Assembly: GCA_036568625.1 (NCBI GenBank)
Contig: DATCSF010000250.1
Coordinates: 1 to 15,507 of the forward strand
Direction: 5' to 3'
DNA from: 66-474 sp036568625
GTDB taxonomy: Bacteria; Pseudomonadota; Gammaproteobacteria; Xanthomonadales; Rhodanobacteraceae
Length of the DNA stretch: 15,507 bases
The notes beneath the pieces are model-generated. The model made no database searches, was not told where the DNA came from, and was given only the letters and a program-made list of their open reading frames with translations. Shown here piece after piece: positions 8,096 through 14,372 of the stretch. Made by a program: the position numbers and the translations under genes. Within the stretch, counting starts at the first letter, position 1. Each line of letters opens with the position of its first letter.

Positions 8096-8170
8096 AATCC
8101 GCGGCGCGAATTCCCGGATCGAGTCCGGGACAGGCTCTGCAAACGCAGTCGGGCTTTCGTCGGAATGACG
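8096..8170. repeat. Palindromic intergenic element, partial long class (copy C)
   Basis: This element occupies the spacer between the converging flgL and fliR genes. Read on the minus strand it starts CGTCATTCCG (8170-8161) and soon has CCCGACTGCGTTTGC (8153-8139), which is identical to a 15-base part of the copy in the fliP-fliO spacer. It then contains a perfect hairpin CCCGGA-TCGAG-TCCGGG (8113-8129). The left boundary is uncertain and the copy lacks the GCCGAAGGC core of the full-length element. There is no classical terminator with a T-run in 8049-8208, so this hairpin may be the only stop structure for both operons; that is inference. Confidence 0.6.
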
Positions 8171-8208
8171 AAGATATGGGATGCTTGCCCAATCGGTCAG
8201 GCGGCGCT

Positions 8209-8997
8209 TCAAATCGGCGCCATCGCCTGGATCATCGCCTGCATCATTTGCAGTCCTTGGCCGAACAGCGCGTCGAGGTAACGGCCGAGGTCGGTCATCA
8301 ACACGCCGAGCAGCAGCAGGCCCAGCGTCAGCGAAGTCGGGAAGCCCACCGAGAACACCGTCAACTGCGGTGCCGAACGGTTGAGGATGCCGAGGCACAG
8401 GTTGACGATCAGCAGTGCCGCGATCAGTGGCAACGCCAGCGCCAGCCCGGCGGCGAAGATGGTGGTGCCGGAACGCGCCAGCAGGTCGAAGGCGCCGGCG
8501 TTGAGGCCGGCGTATCCCACGGGCAGTGCGTGGAAACTGAAGGCGAGCGTTTCGATCACCATCAGATGGCCGTTCAACGCCAGGAACATCAGCAGCGCGA
8601 TCATGTAGAACAGCCGCGCCAGGATCATGGTGTTGGTGCCGGTGTCGGGCGACAGGAAGGTGGCGAACGCCAGCCCCATTTGCAGGCCGATGAAATCGCC
8701 GGCCGCCATCACCGCCGTGAACGTCACGCGCAACACCAGCCCCAGTGCCGCGCCGATCAGGATCTGTTCGACGATCACCGCGAAACTGGCCCACGACCAG
8801 ATGGGCACGTCCGGAAGCGGCGGCAGGCCAGGCGCGATCACGAAGGTGATCATCGCGGCCAGACCGATCTTCACGGTGCGCGGCACGCTGGAATGGCCGA
8901 GCAGCGGCGCCGTCATCATGAAGGCCAGCAGTCGGAAGAACGGCCACAGGAACAGTGCCAGCCATCCGTAAAGCTGCGCGTGGGTGACCGTCAACAT
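8209..8997 (-). CDS. fliR: Flagellar export gate protein FliR
   Basis: FliR is an inner-membrane component of the flagellar type III export gate, forming a helical pore complex with FliP and FliQ. The 262 residues fit the family. Several hydrophobic segments are visible, e.g. LYGWLALFLWPFFRLLAFMM, AAMITFVIAPGLPPL, ASFAVIVEQILIGAALGLVL, MILARLFYMIALLMFLALNG and LALALPLIAALLIVNLCLGI. Family landmarks include QMGLAFATFLSP and LNRSAPQLTVFSVGFP. The ATG at 8997 lies 19 bases after the fliQ stop. It is the last gene of the fli operon here and faces flgL; the usual next gene, flhB, is absent from the window. Confidence 0.95.
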   Translation of the reverse strand: MLTVTHAQLYGWLALFLWPFFRLLAFMMTAPLLGHSSVPRTVKIGLAAMITFVIAPGLPPLPDVPIWSWASFAVIVEQILIGAALGLVLRVTFTAVMAAGDFIGLQMGLAFATFLSPDTGTNTMILARLFYMIALLMFLALNGHLMVIETLAFSFHALPVGYAGLNAGAFDLLARSGTTIFAAGLALALPLIAALLIVNLCLGILNRSAPQLTVFSVGFPTSLTLGLLLLGVLMTDLGRYLDALFGQGLQMMQAMIQAMAPI

Positions 8998-9016
8998 GAC
9001 TCGCGTCCGGCCGTAT

Positions 9017-9286
9017 TCAGTGCACCAGCATCGGCAGGCTTTGCAGCAGCGCGCGGGTGTAGTCCACGATCACCGACACCATCCACGGCCCCGCGACGAT
9101 CACCACCACGCACACGCCCAAGATCTTCGGGATGAACGACAAGGTCATTTCGTTGATCTGCGTCGCCGCCTGGAACAGGCTGACCAGCAAACCGACGGCC
9201 AGCGCGGTCAGCAGCAGCGGCGCCGACAGCATCAATGCCACCATCATCGCGTGGCGCGACAGGCTCATGACGGTTTCGGGTGACAT
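9017..9286 (-). CDS. fliQ: Flagellar export gate protein FliQ
   Basis: FliQ is a small two-helix inner-membrane protein of the FliPQR export gate. The 89-residue length is standard. It opens MSPETVMSLSRHAMMVALML, has a first transmembrane stretch LMLSAPLLLTALAVGLLVSL, the conserved loop FQAATQINEMTLSFIPKI, and a second stretch GVCVVVIVAGPWMVSVIV. The ATG at 9286 is preceded by AAGGAA six bases upstream (minus strand), a strong ribosome binding site. It lies 26 bases after fliP and 19 before fliR, in the canonical P-Q-R order. Confidence 0.96.
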   Translation of the reverse strand: MSPETVMSLSRHAMMVALMLSAPLLLTALAVGLLVSLFQAATQINEMTLSFIPKILGVCVVVIVAGPWMVSVIVDYTRALLQSLPMLVH

Positions 9287-9312
9287 GTCGGGTTCCTTTC
9301 AGTAGAGCCGGT

Positions 9313-10089
9313 TCAGGGGGAAAAACTCTGCACCAGCGAGCCGATGATCAGGTGCCAACCGTCGACCAGCACAAACAGCATCAACTTGAACGGCAGCGAG
9401 ATGGTCGAGGGCGGCACCATCATCATGCCCAGCGCCATCAGCACGCTGGCCACCACGAGATCGATGATCAGGAACGGGATGAAGATGGTGAAGCCGATCT
9501 GGAACGCGGTCTTCAATTCGCTGGTCACGAACGCCGGCACCAGGATGCGCATCGGCACGTCGTCGGGCCCTTGCATCGGGCCGGCCTTGGCGAGCCGCGC
9601 GAACATCGCGAGGTCGGTTTCGCGGGTCTGGCTGATCATGAACTTGTGGAAGGGTTTGCTGCCGGTGTCGAGTGCCTGCTGCATGTTGATGGTGCCTTGG
9701 CTCAGCGGCGCCCACGCGGTGTCGTAGGCCTGGCTGAAGGTCGGCGCCATCACGAAAAAGGTGAGGAACAAGGTCAGGCCCAGCAGCACCTGGTTGGGCG
9801 GCGCCGAGGCCGTGCCCAGCGCGGTGCGCAGCAGACCCAGCACGATGATGATGCGCGTGAAGCAGGTCATCATCAGCAGCGCGGCCGGCAGGAACGCCAA
9901 GCTGGTCAGCAGCAGCAGCGTCTGCAACTGGATCGACCATTGCTGGCCGCCGTCGGGCGTGGGCTTGCTGGTCAGCGCGGGCAGGCTCACCGCCGCGTGC
10001 GCGAGGTGCGGCAGCAGGACGAGCGCCGCCAATGCCAGCAAGAGGCATGCCGGTTTCAGCGCGGGGCGAAGCCATTGCGTCGACCGCAA
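9313..10089 (-). CDS. fliP: Flagellar export gate protein FliP
   Basis: FliP is the main subunit of the export gate core. I choose the TTG at 10089, giving 258 residues, close to the family length. The open frame runs on to 10365, but that extra 92 codons translate a repeat element and do not resemble FliP. With the TTG start the protein has a basic N-terminus, a signal-peptide core CLLLALAALVLLPHLAHA and then mature FliP: FTRIIIVLGLLRTALGT, PPNQVLLGLTLFLTFFVMAP, ETDLAMFARL, LVPAFVTSELKTAFQIGF, FIPFLIIDLVVASVLMALGM and SLPFKLMLFVLVDGW. No in-frame ATG lies near the expected start. GGAA about nine bases upstream could serve as ribosome binding site; it belongs to the repeat. fliO ends 272 bases upstream, an unusual gap for this pair. 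Confidence 0.93.
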   Translation of the reverse strand: MRSTQWLRPALKPACLLLALAALVLLPHLAHAAVSLPALTSKPTPDGGQQWSIQLQTLLLLTSLAFLPAALLMMTCFTRIIIVLGLLRTALGTASAPPNQVLLGLTLFLTFFVMAPTFSQAYDTAWAPLSQGTINMQQALDTGSKPFHKFMISQTRETDLAMFARLAKAGPMQGPDDVPMRILVPAFVTSELKTAFQIGFTIFIPFLIIDLVVASVLMALGMMMVPPSTISLPFKLMLFVLVDGWHLIIGSLVQSFSP

Positions 10090-10094
10090 AACCG

Positions 10095-10124
10095 ATTCCG
10101 GATCGCGCTTCGCGCGTCCGGAAT
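10095..10124 (-). promoter_or_regulatory. Strong hairpin directly upstream of the fliP start
   Basis: The 30 bases form ATTCCGGA / TCCGGAAT (8 pairs), a single unpaired T, then CGCGC / GCGCG (5 pairs) around a three-base loop. The structure ends five bases before the proposed TTG of fliP and covers the bases that would act as its ribosome binding site. It is the right-hand end of a long-class repeat element (compare 5042-5078). It lacks a following T-run in the direction of fliP, so it does not look like a terminator. A role in folding, translation or mRNA stability is inference. Confidence 0.55.
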
Positions 10125-10152
10125 GACCATCAAGATCGTGCAGATATGCCTT

Positions 10153-10268
10153 GTCATTCCGGGGCCGCTCCCGCGCAGCGGGAGCGGAACCCGACTGCGT
10201 TTGCGGGACTAGAAACGCGAACGCCGAAGGCGGCCCGAAGGGCTCGCGCCATGGATGGCGCGAGTCAA
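10153..10268. repeat. Palindromic intergenic element, left part of long class (copy D)
   Basis: This copy in the fliP-fliO spacer starts with GTCATTCCGG and follows copy B (4883-5079) closely: the first hairpin CCGCTCCCGC / GCGGGAGCGG (10165-10174, 10178-10187), then GAACCCGACTG, GCGTTT / AAACGC, ACGCGAACGCCGAAGGCGG, hairpin GCCC / GGGC (10233-10236, 10240-10243) and CTCGCGCC / GGCGCGAG (10243-10250, 10257-10264), then GTCAA. The right half of the element is missing after this; a matching right end lies on its other side (10092-10127). The remaining 10269-10361 shows no clear similarity or gene. Confidence 0.8.
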
Positions 10269-10361
10269 TCGGTGGCTGTGGACCACGCGGCACAGTGGAC
10301 GACGCCTCCCGAAAAGCACGGCGGCCGTCGGACATTGGCGCGATACGAAGCATGGGTGCGA

Positions 10362-10775
10362 TCATCGACCGCCCCCGCCGAGGTTCTGCTTCAGCGCGGC
10401 GGCAAAGCGTTTGGCGAAGGTATCGCCCGCCGGAGCGACGGGACCCGCGGGCGCAGGCGAAGTCTTGCTGGCCGGCAATTCATGCAGCTTGCTGATGCCG
10501 CCGGCGGTGACGCCGAGCACGAGCCAGGTGCCCTCCACTTCCACGATGACGACGCGTTCCTTGGTGCCGACTGCTTTCGCAGCGATCACCTTGATGCGCT
10601 GACCGAGGCTGCTGCCGCCGGGTCCCAATCGCCGTACCAGCCACGCGCACAGGAAGATCACCGCAACGATGACCAGCAGCGCAAAGGCCACCTTGCCCAT
10701 CGCGGCAAGGGCGCTCACGTCCGCGGCTCCCGTCAGGGAAGTTGGAAGAGCCGATGAGGCCGCTGTGCCGCTCAT
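10362..10775 (-). CDS. fliO: Flagellar export assembly protein FliO
   Basis: FliO is a small membrane protein that helps FliP assemble into the export gate. From ATG 10775 it has 137 residues: a short Ser/Ala-rich N-terminus, one transmembrane segment (VAFALLVIVAVIFLCAWLV, about residues 29-47), then RRLG, a cytoplasmic part with IKVIAAKAVGTKERVVIVEV, GTWLVLGVTAGGISKLHELP and a Pro/Ala-rich linker to FAKRFAAALKQ. These match FliO of gammaproteobacteria. The frame stays open upstream to 10853, but those 26 codons translate a palindromic repeat and should not be included. A ribosome binding site is not obvious; GAGG lies 14 bases upstream. fliN ends 145 bases upstream. Confidence 0.88.
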   Translation of the reverse strand: MSGTAASSALPTSLTGAADVSALAAMGKVAFALLVIVAVIFLCAWLVRRLGPGGSSLGQRIKVIAAKAVGTKERVVIVEVEGTWLVLGVTAGGISKLHELPASKTSPAPAGPVAPAGDTFAKRFAAALKQNLGGGGR

Positions 10776-10801
10776 GTGATCCGGGATGTCCTCATTTCGC
10801 T

Positions 10802-10899
10802 CGTCATCCCGGAATCGCGGAGCGATATCCGGAATCCAGCGCCTCTGACTCATTACGTTGCGAGAAAGTCACTGGGTTCCCGCTTTCGCGGGAATGACG
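10802..10899. repeat. Palindromic intergenic element, short class (copy E)
   Basis: A 98-base element in the fliO-fliN spacer with the same layout as copy A (289-382). It opens CGTCATCCCGG (10802-10812), has a hairpin ATCGC-GGA-GCGAT (10814-10826), then CCGGAATCCAG, a divergent middle, CACTGGGTTCCCG and a final perfect hairpin TTCCCGC / GCGGGAA, closing with CGGGAATGACG (10889-10899). The middle inverted repeat is weaker than in copy A because of two changes. The element lies wholly between the fliN stop and the proposed fliO start. Confidence 0.85.
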
Positions 10900-10920
10900 A
10901 TGGGGTGATTGATCAGGCCA

Positions 10921-11418
10921 CTAGCGGTTCAGCCGCTGCAGCCGTTCCGACGGGGTGATGATTTCGGTGATGCGGATGCCGAACTTGTCTTCCACCACCA
11001 CCACTTCGCCCTGCGCGATCAGGTAGCCGTTGATCAGGATGTCCATCGGCTCGCCCGGCAGGCCGTCCAGTTCCACCACCGACCCTTGAGCCAGCTCGAG
11101 CAACTGCTTGATGGTGAGGCGCGTGCGGCCGAGTTCCACGCTCAGCTTCACCGGGATGTCCATGATCATTTCCAGATCGCGCGCGTTCGCGCCATCCGCG
11201 CTGGCGCTGAGCGGCTGGAACACATCGTTGCCGGCGTTGCGCGGCGCGGGCGCTTCCTTCTTGTCCTGGCCCGCCGCCTTCGCCGATTCCTGCTCGGCCA
11301 ACGCTCCGGCCCACGGATCGCCCTCGGCCACCGGCTTGCCGGCCTGGTCCTTCAAATCGTCCGCGGCGTCGGACTTCGCGGCGGATTTCGCGGCTTTCTT
11401 CACGGTCGAATTACTCAT
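10921..11418 (-). CDS. fliN: Flagellar motor switch protein FliN
   Basis: FliN forms the base of the cytoplasmic C-ring and helps bind the export ATPase complex and CheY-P. The product has 165 residues. The C-terminal SpoA (surface presentation of antigens) domain is at about 86-163: MDIPVKLSVELGRTRLTIKQ, LLELAQGSVVELDGLPGEP, ILINGYLIAQGEVVVVEDKF and GIRITEIITPSERL, all near the family consensus. The first ~80 residues are a low-complexity Lys/Ala/Asp-rich extension (KKAAKSAAKSD at 7-17) of the kind that varies between species. The ATG at 11418 overlaps the end of fliM by eight bases (ATGAGTAA), so translation is coupled. Confidence 0.96.
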   Translation of the reverse strand: MSNSTVKKAAKSAAKSDAADDLKDQAGKPVAEGDPWAGALAEQESAKAAGQDKKEAPAPRNAGNDVFQPLSASADGANARDLEMIMDIPVKLSVELGRTRLTIKQLLELAQGSVVELDGLPGEPMDILINGYLIAQGEVVVVEDKFGIRITEIITPSERLQRLNR

Positions 11419-12454
11419 GGTCGGATTCCTGGGCCGTCGGCATGGGCCCCTTGGCGAAAATTTCGGCGGCGGTGCCGTCCTGGTTGGAATGGTTGATGAC
11501 GCGCAGCACGCGCAGCGCGCGCTGGTTCTTGTGGCTGCCGTATTCGCACTCCAGCACCGGTACGCCGTCGACGTGCGCGGTCACGCACTTGGGCAGTTCG
11601 ATCGGCAACACGTCGCCCACTTTCAGCGCGCGCACCCGGCGGATGCGGCTGGGTACCGTGACGAACTCGGCCACCAGATCCACTTCGGAATGTCGGAGCT
11701 TGCCGGCGATGCGCTGCGTCCAGGCCTGGTCGTTGCCTTCGTGCGCACCGATCGCCGGGTTCGCCAGCACGTCGCGCAGCGGTTCGATCATCGAATACGG
11801 AATGCAGATCTGGAAATAGCTGCTCAGGTTGCCCACGTCGATGTGGAAGGTGGTGTTGACGATGATCTCGTTGGGCGAGTTGGTGATGCTGGCGAACTTG
11901 GCCTGGACTTCCGAGCGCACGTAGGCCATCTCCAGCGCGTACACCGTCTGCCAGCACTTCTGGTAGCTGTCCAGCGCCAGGTCCAGCACGCGGCGGATGA
12001 TGCGCTGTTCGGTGTTGGTGAATTCGCGCCCTTCGGACTTGGTGACGAAACGTCCGTCGCCCCCGAACAGGTTGTCCACCACCATGTAGACCAGGTTGGG
12101 CGGAAACACCACCAGCGCGGTGCCGCGCAACGGCTTCATGCTCACCAGGTTGAGGTTGGTGGGCACCGGCACGTTGCGCACGAAATCCTTGTAGCTCTGG
12201 TAGTGCATGCTTTCGACGGTGATGTCGGCGCTGCGGCGGATCAGGTTGAACAGCCCGACCCGGAAGCGTCGCGCGAAACGCTGGTTGATGAGGTCCAGTC
12301 CGTGCAGGCGTTCGCGGATCACCCGGTGCTGGGTGGCCGGGTCATACGCGCGTATGCGCGCGCCGCCGCCCGTGTCGGCTTCCTTCTTCTCGCCGCCCTG
12401 GCCGTTGAGCAGGGCGTCGATTTCTTCCTGGGAGAGCAGTTCGTCTTCGGCCAT
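11411..12454 (-). CDS. fliM: Flagellar motor switch protein FliM
   Basis: FliM is the C-ring switch protein that binds phosphorylated CheY and links FliG to FliN. The 347-residue length is typical. The N-terminal CheY-P-binding peptide is clear at residues 6-18 (LLSQEEIDALLNG). The middle domain (about 45-230) includes MKPLRGTALVVFPPNLVY and the conserved LFGGDGR (129-135). The C-terminal SpoA-like domain (about 250-325) contains LKVGDVLPIELPK and VPVLECEYGSHKNQRALRV. The ATG at 12454 lies 12 bases after fliL, and the stop overlaps fliN. The CheY-binding peptide indicates a chemotaxis-controlled motor. Confidence 0.97.
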   Translation of the reverse strand: MAEDELLSQEEIDALLNGQGGEKKEADTGGGARIRAYDPATQHRVIRERLHGLDLINQRFARRFRVGLFNLIRRSADITVESMHYQSYKDFVRNVPVPTNLNLVSMKPLRGTALVVFPPNLVYMVVDNLFGGDGRFVTKSEGREFTNTEQRIIRRVLDLALDSYQKCWQTVYALEMAYVRSEVQAKFASITNSPNEIIVNTTFHIDVGNLSSYFQICIPYSMIEPLRDVLANPAIGAHEGNDQAWTQRIAGKLRHSEVDLVAEFVTVPSRIRRVRALKVGDVLPIELPKCVTAHVDGVPVLECEYGSHKNQRALRVLRVINHSNQDGTAAEIFAKGPMPTAQESDHE

Positions 12455-12466
12455 GGGCGGCGCGCC

Positions 12467-12937
12467 TCATTGCACGATGAATTGCGTAAAGAGCACCTTG
12501 TCCACCCGCAGCGCGGGCTGGGCGCCGGCGAACTGCTTCAGGAGTGCCTGACGGATCGATTCGGCCAACTGTTGCTTGCCTGCGCCGGTGATCAGCGCTT
12601 CGGCGTCTTGGCCGGACAACACCATCAGCAGCCGGTTGCGTACCTGCGGCAGGTGCGCCTTCATGAATTCCTTGGTGGGCTCGTTGCCCAACTGCAGCGT
12701 CATGCCGACGTACAACAGGCGGTCGCCGCCTTCGAGGTTCACGGTGAAGGAATCGAGATCGAGGAACACGGGCTTGGCGTCGTTTTGCGGCGCCGCGGCG
12801 ACAGGCTTGGCGTCCGGATGGCCCGCGCGTTTGTTCAGCAGCATCCAGCCGGCGGTGCCGGCCGCACCGAGCGCGATGACCAACAGGATGATGACGATCA
12901 ACCAGAGTTTGGCGATGCCTTGTTGCGAAGATTTCAT
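12467..12937 (-). CDS. fliL: Flagellar basal body-associated protein FliL
   Basis: FliL is a single-pass inner-membrane protein that rings the stator units and supports torque. From ATG 12937 it has 156 residues: a short cytoplasmic start MKSSQQGIAK, a transmembrane helix LWLIVIILLVIALGAAG (about 11-34), a linker, and a periplasmic stomatin-like domain with FLDLDSFTVNLEGGDRLLYV, TLQLGNEP, HLPQVRNRLLMVLSGQDAE and the conserved ending DKVLFTQFIVQ. GGAAAAGG just upstream is a good ribosome binding site, which favours this start over an in-frame start at 13021 that would add 28 unrelated residues. It follows a 161-base gap after fliK and begins the fliLMNOPQR block. Confidence 0.93.
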   Translation of the reverse strand: MKSSQQGIAKLWLIVIILLVIALGAAGTAGWMLLNKRAGHPDAKPVAAAPQNDAKPVFLDLDSFTVNLEGGDRLLYVGMTLQLGNEPTKEFMKAHLPQVRNRLLMVLSGQDAEALITGAGKQQLAESIRQALLKQFAGAQPALRVDKVLFTQFIVQ

Positions 12938-13011
12938 GGGTCGCCTTTTCCGGAGCGGGTTTCCATCGATTGGATGCAGTATGCCGATCGCAGTGCCGTC
13001 ACCATTGCAGG

Positions 13012-13034
13012 AAAAGCCCACCGTAATGGGCCTT
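13012..13034 (-). terminator. Terminator-like hairpin between fliK and fliL
   Basis: On the minus strand AAGGCCCA (13034-13027) and TGGGCTTT (13020-13013) pair over eight positions with one G-T pair around the loop TTACGG, followed by one more T and then CC. Three of the four T bases are in the stem, so it would be a weak intrinsic terminator. It lies about 65 bases after the fliK stop and may reduce read-through into fliL. Confidence 0.4.
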
Positions 13035-13098
13035 ATCCTTGGCTTTGACGGATGTCGTCCGGCGCACCGCAGGGATGCGGCGAACTGGGCTGCGCCGG

Positions 13099-14352
13099 TC
13101 AGGCGTACAGGTCGACGCCGCTGCCGGCCGCGCGCGGCAGGATCACGCCGGCACGCACCGGCGCGACGCCTTCGGCTTCAACGCCCGTCACTGCGGACGA
13201 CGAAGCGCCGGATGGCGTGAAGCGTCCGGAATCCTGGCGCTGCTGCTGTTGCTGGCCCACCATCGCCTCGCCGAGGGCGATACCTTGTCCGGCGAGCGCT
13301 TCGCGCAATTGCGGAATGGCCTGCTGCACGGCATCGCGAACCTGCGCGTGCGCGGCGAAGAAGTGTGCCTGCGCGACCTGGTCGTCGACATGCAGGCTGA
13401 TTTGCAGCGGGCCCAGTTCCTTCGGGTGCAGGTGCAACTCGATCTGGTGCTCGCCACGCTGGCCGAAGCGGATCAATTGCTGGCCGAGTTCGTTTTGCCA
13501 GGGCGTCGAACCTATGGGCGCCTGCAGCGTGGCGGTGGAAATCGTTGCGGGTGCGTTCGCGTGCACGGCGGCATGCGGCGCAATCGGCGCGTTCGCCATG
13601 CTGTTGATCGCGGACGCCACGGCGCCGCTGTCGCCGTGCCCCGGTACGGCCGCGGAGGCTTGCGCGGGCGCATCGGCCGCCGCCAGCAATCGCGATGCAA
13701 AGCCGTTCCCGCCGCTCGAAGCGTCGGTATCCGACCCCGCGTGATTCGACGCGGCCGACGACGTCACGGCCGTCTGCTGCAGTGACTGGAGTTGGTGTCT
13801 GCCGGGATTGCCGCGCGCGTCGACGGCGTTCGCCTTGCCCGGCGTGGCATCGCCCGCGCGCTGGCCGAAAGCGGCGGTGCCACCAGCGGTCGCGTTCTTT
13901 CCGGCTTGTGCGGGTACGGCCGCCAGCGCGGAATGGATCGCGGCAGCGATCGGCGTGCTCGGGTTCAGGGCATCCGCGCCACGGGCATGCTTGCCCTTGT
14001 CGTCGTGATCGTCTTTCCTGGCGGTTTTCTGCGCGTCCTTTGCGTCGGGTTTCAGCGCATCCTTCGGGTCGGGTTCTGGTGCGCTCTTGCCGTCGGCCCG
14101 GATCTCTGTCGAGGCCAGTAAATCGGCGGCACCGGGTTTTGCGCGCAATCCCTTGCCAGCGCCGCCTTGCGTGTGAGCCGCGACGGTCGCGTTGGAGATG
14201 GCCAGGCGGGTCAGCCCATCGACCGCCGTGCCGGTGCTGGTGGCGGTCTGCAGAACCGAAGCGAAATCGGTGCCGTGTTCGAGGTTGCCGGCGCCTTTGC
14301 CGGCGGTCGGAGTCTTGGCGCCGGTGCCGGCGAGCAGGTTGATGGTGTCCAT
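13099..14352 (-). CDS. fliK: Flagellar hook-length control protein FliK
   Basis: FliK is the secreted ruler that measures the hook and switches export from hook to filament proteins by acting on FlhB. The ATG at 14352 gives 417 residues. Most of the chain (about 1-280) is low-complexity, rich in Ala, Thr, Gly and Ser, as in other FliK proteins; residues 94-109 hold an eight-residue repeat (PDPKDALK then PDAKDAQK). The C-terminal hook-length control domain is at about 284-366: PWQNELGQQLIRF, HQIELHLHPKELGPLQISLH, AHFFAAHAQVRDAVQQAIPQ and LREALAGQGIALGEAMV. A Gln-rich stretch and a tail ending DLYA follow. The frame extends upstream to 14988 through fliJ but this is an out-of-frame shadow. fliJ ends 20 bases upstream. 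Its own ribosome binding site is weak. Confidence 0.93.
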   Translation of the reverse strand: MDTINLLAGTGAKTPTAGKGAGNLEHGTDFASVLQTATSTGTAVDGLTRLAISNATVAAHTQGGAGKGLRAKPGAADLLASTEIRADGKSAPEPDPKDALKPDAKDAQKTARKDDHDDKGKHARGADALNPSTPIAAAIHSALAAVPAQAGKNATAGGTAAFGQRAGDATPGKANAVDARGNPGRHQLQSLQQTAVTSSAASNHAGSDTDASSGGNGFASRLLAAADAPAQASAAVPGHGDSGAVASAINSMANAPIAPHAAVHANAPATISTATLQAPIGSTPWQNELGQQLIRFGQRGEHQIELHLHPKELGPLQISLHVDDQVAQAHFFAAHAQVRDAVQQAIPQLREALAGQGIALGEAMVGQQQQQRQDSGRFTPSGASSSAVTGVEAEGVAPVRAGVILPRAAGSGVDLYA

Positions 14353-14372
14353 GGACGTGGCTTTCGAATGCT

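Noticed and set aside
289..10899. CRISPR array
   Set aside because: The repeats are kilobases apart, differ in length and are palindromic elements in spacers between genes; there is no regular repeat-spacer pattern and no cas gene.
12988..13026. A second sigma-54-like match (TGGGCTTTTCCTGCA) and a sigma-28-like GATAA upstream of fliL
   Set aside because: The GG to GC spacing of the first is one base off and the second lacks a -35 element at the right distance.
11108..13048. A 646-codon plus-strand frame opposite fliL, fliM and fliN
   Set aside because: It is antisense to three well-supported genes, has a His/Val/Gln-rich composition typical of shadows of GC-rich genes, and no recognisable domain.
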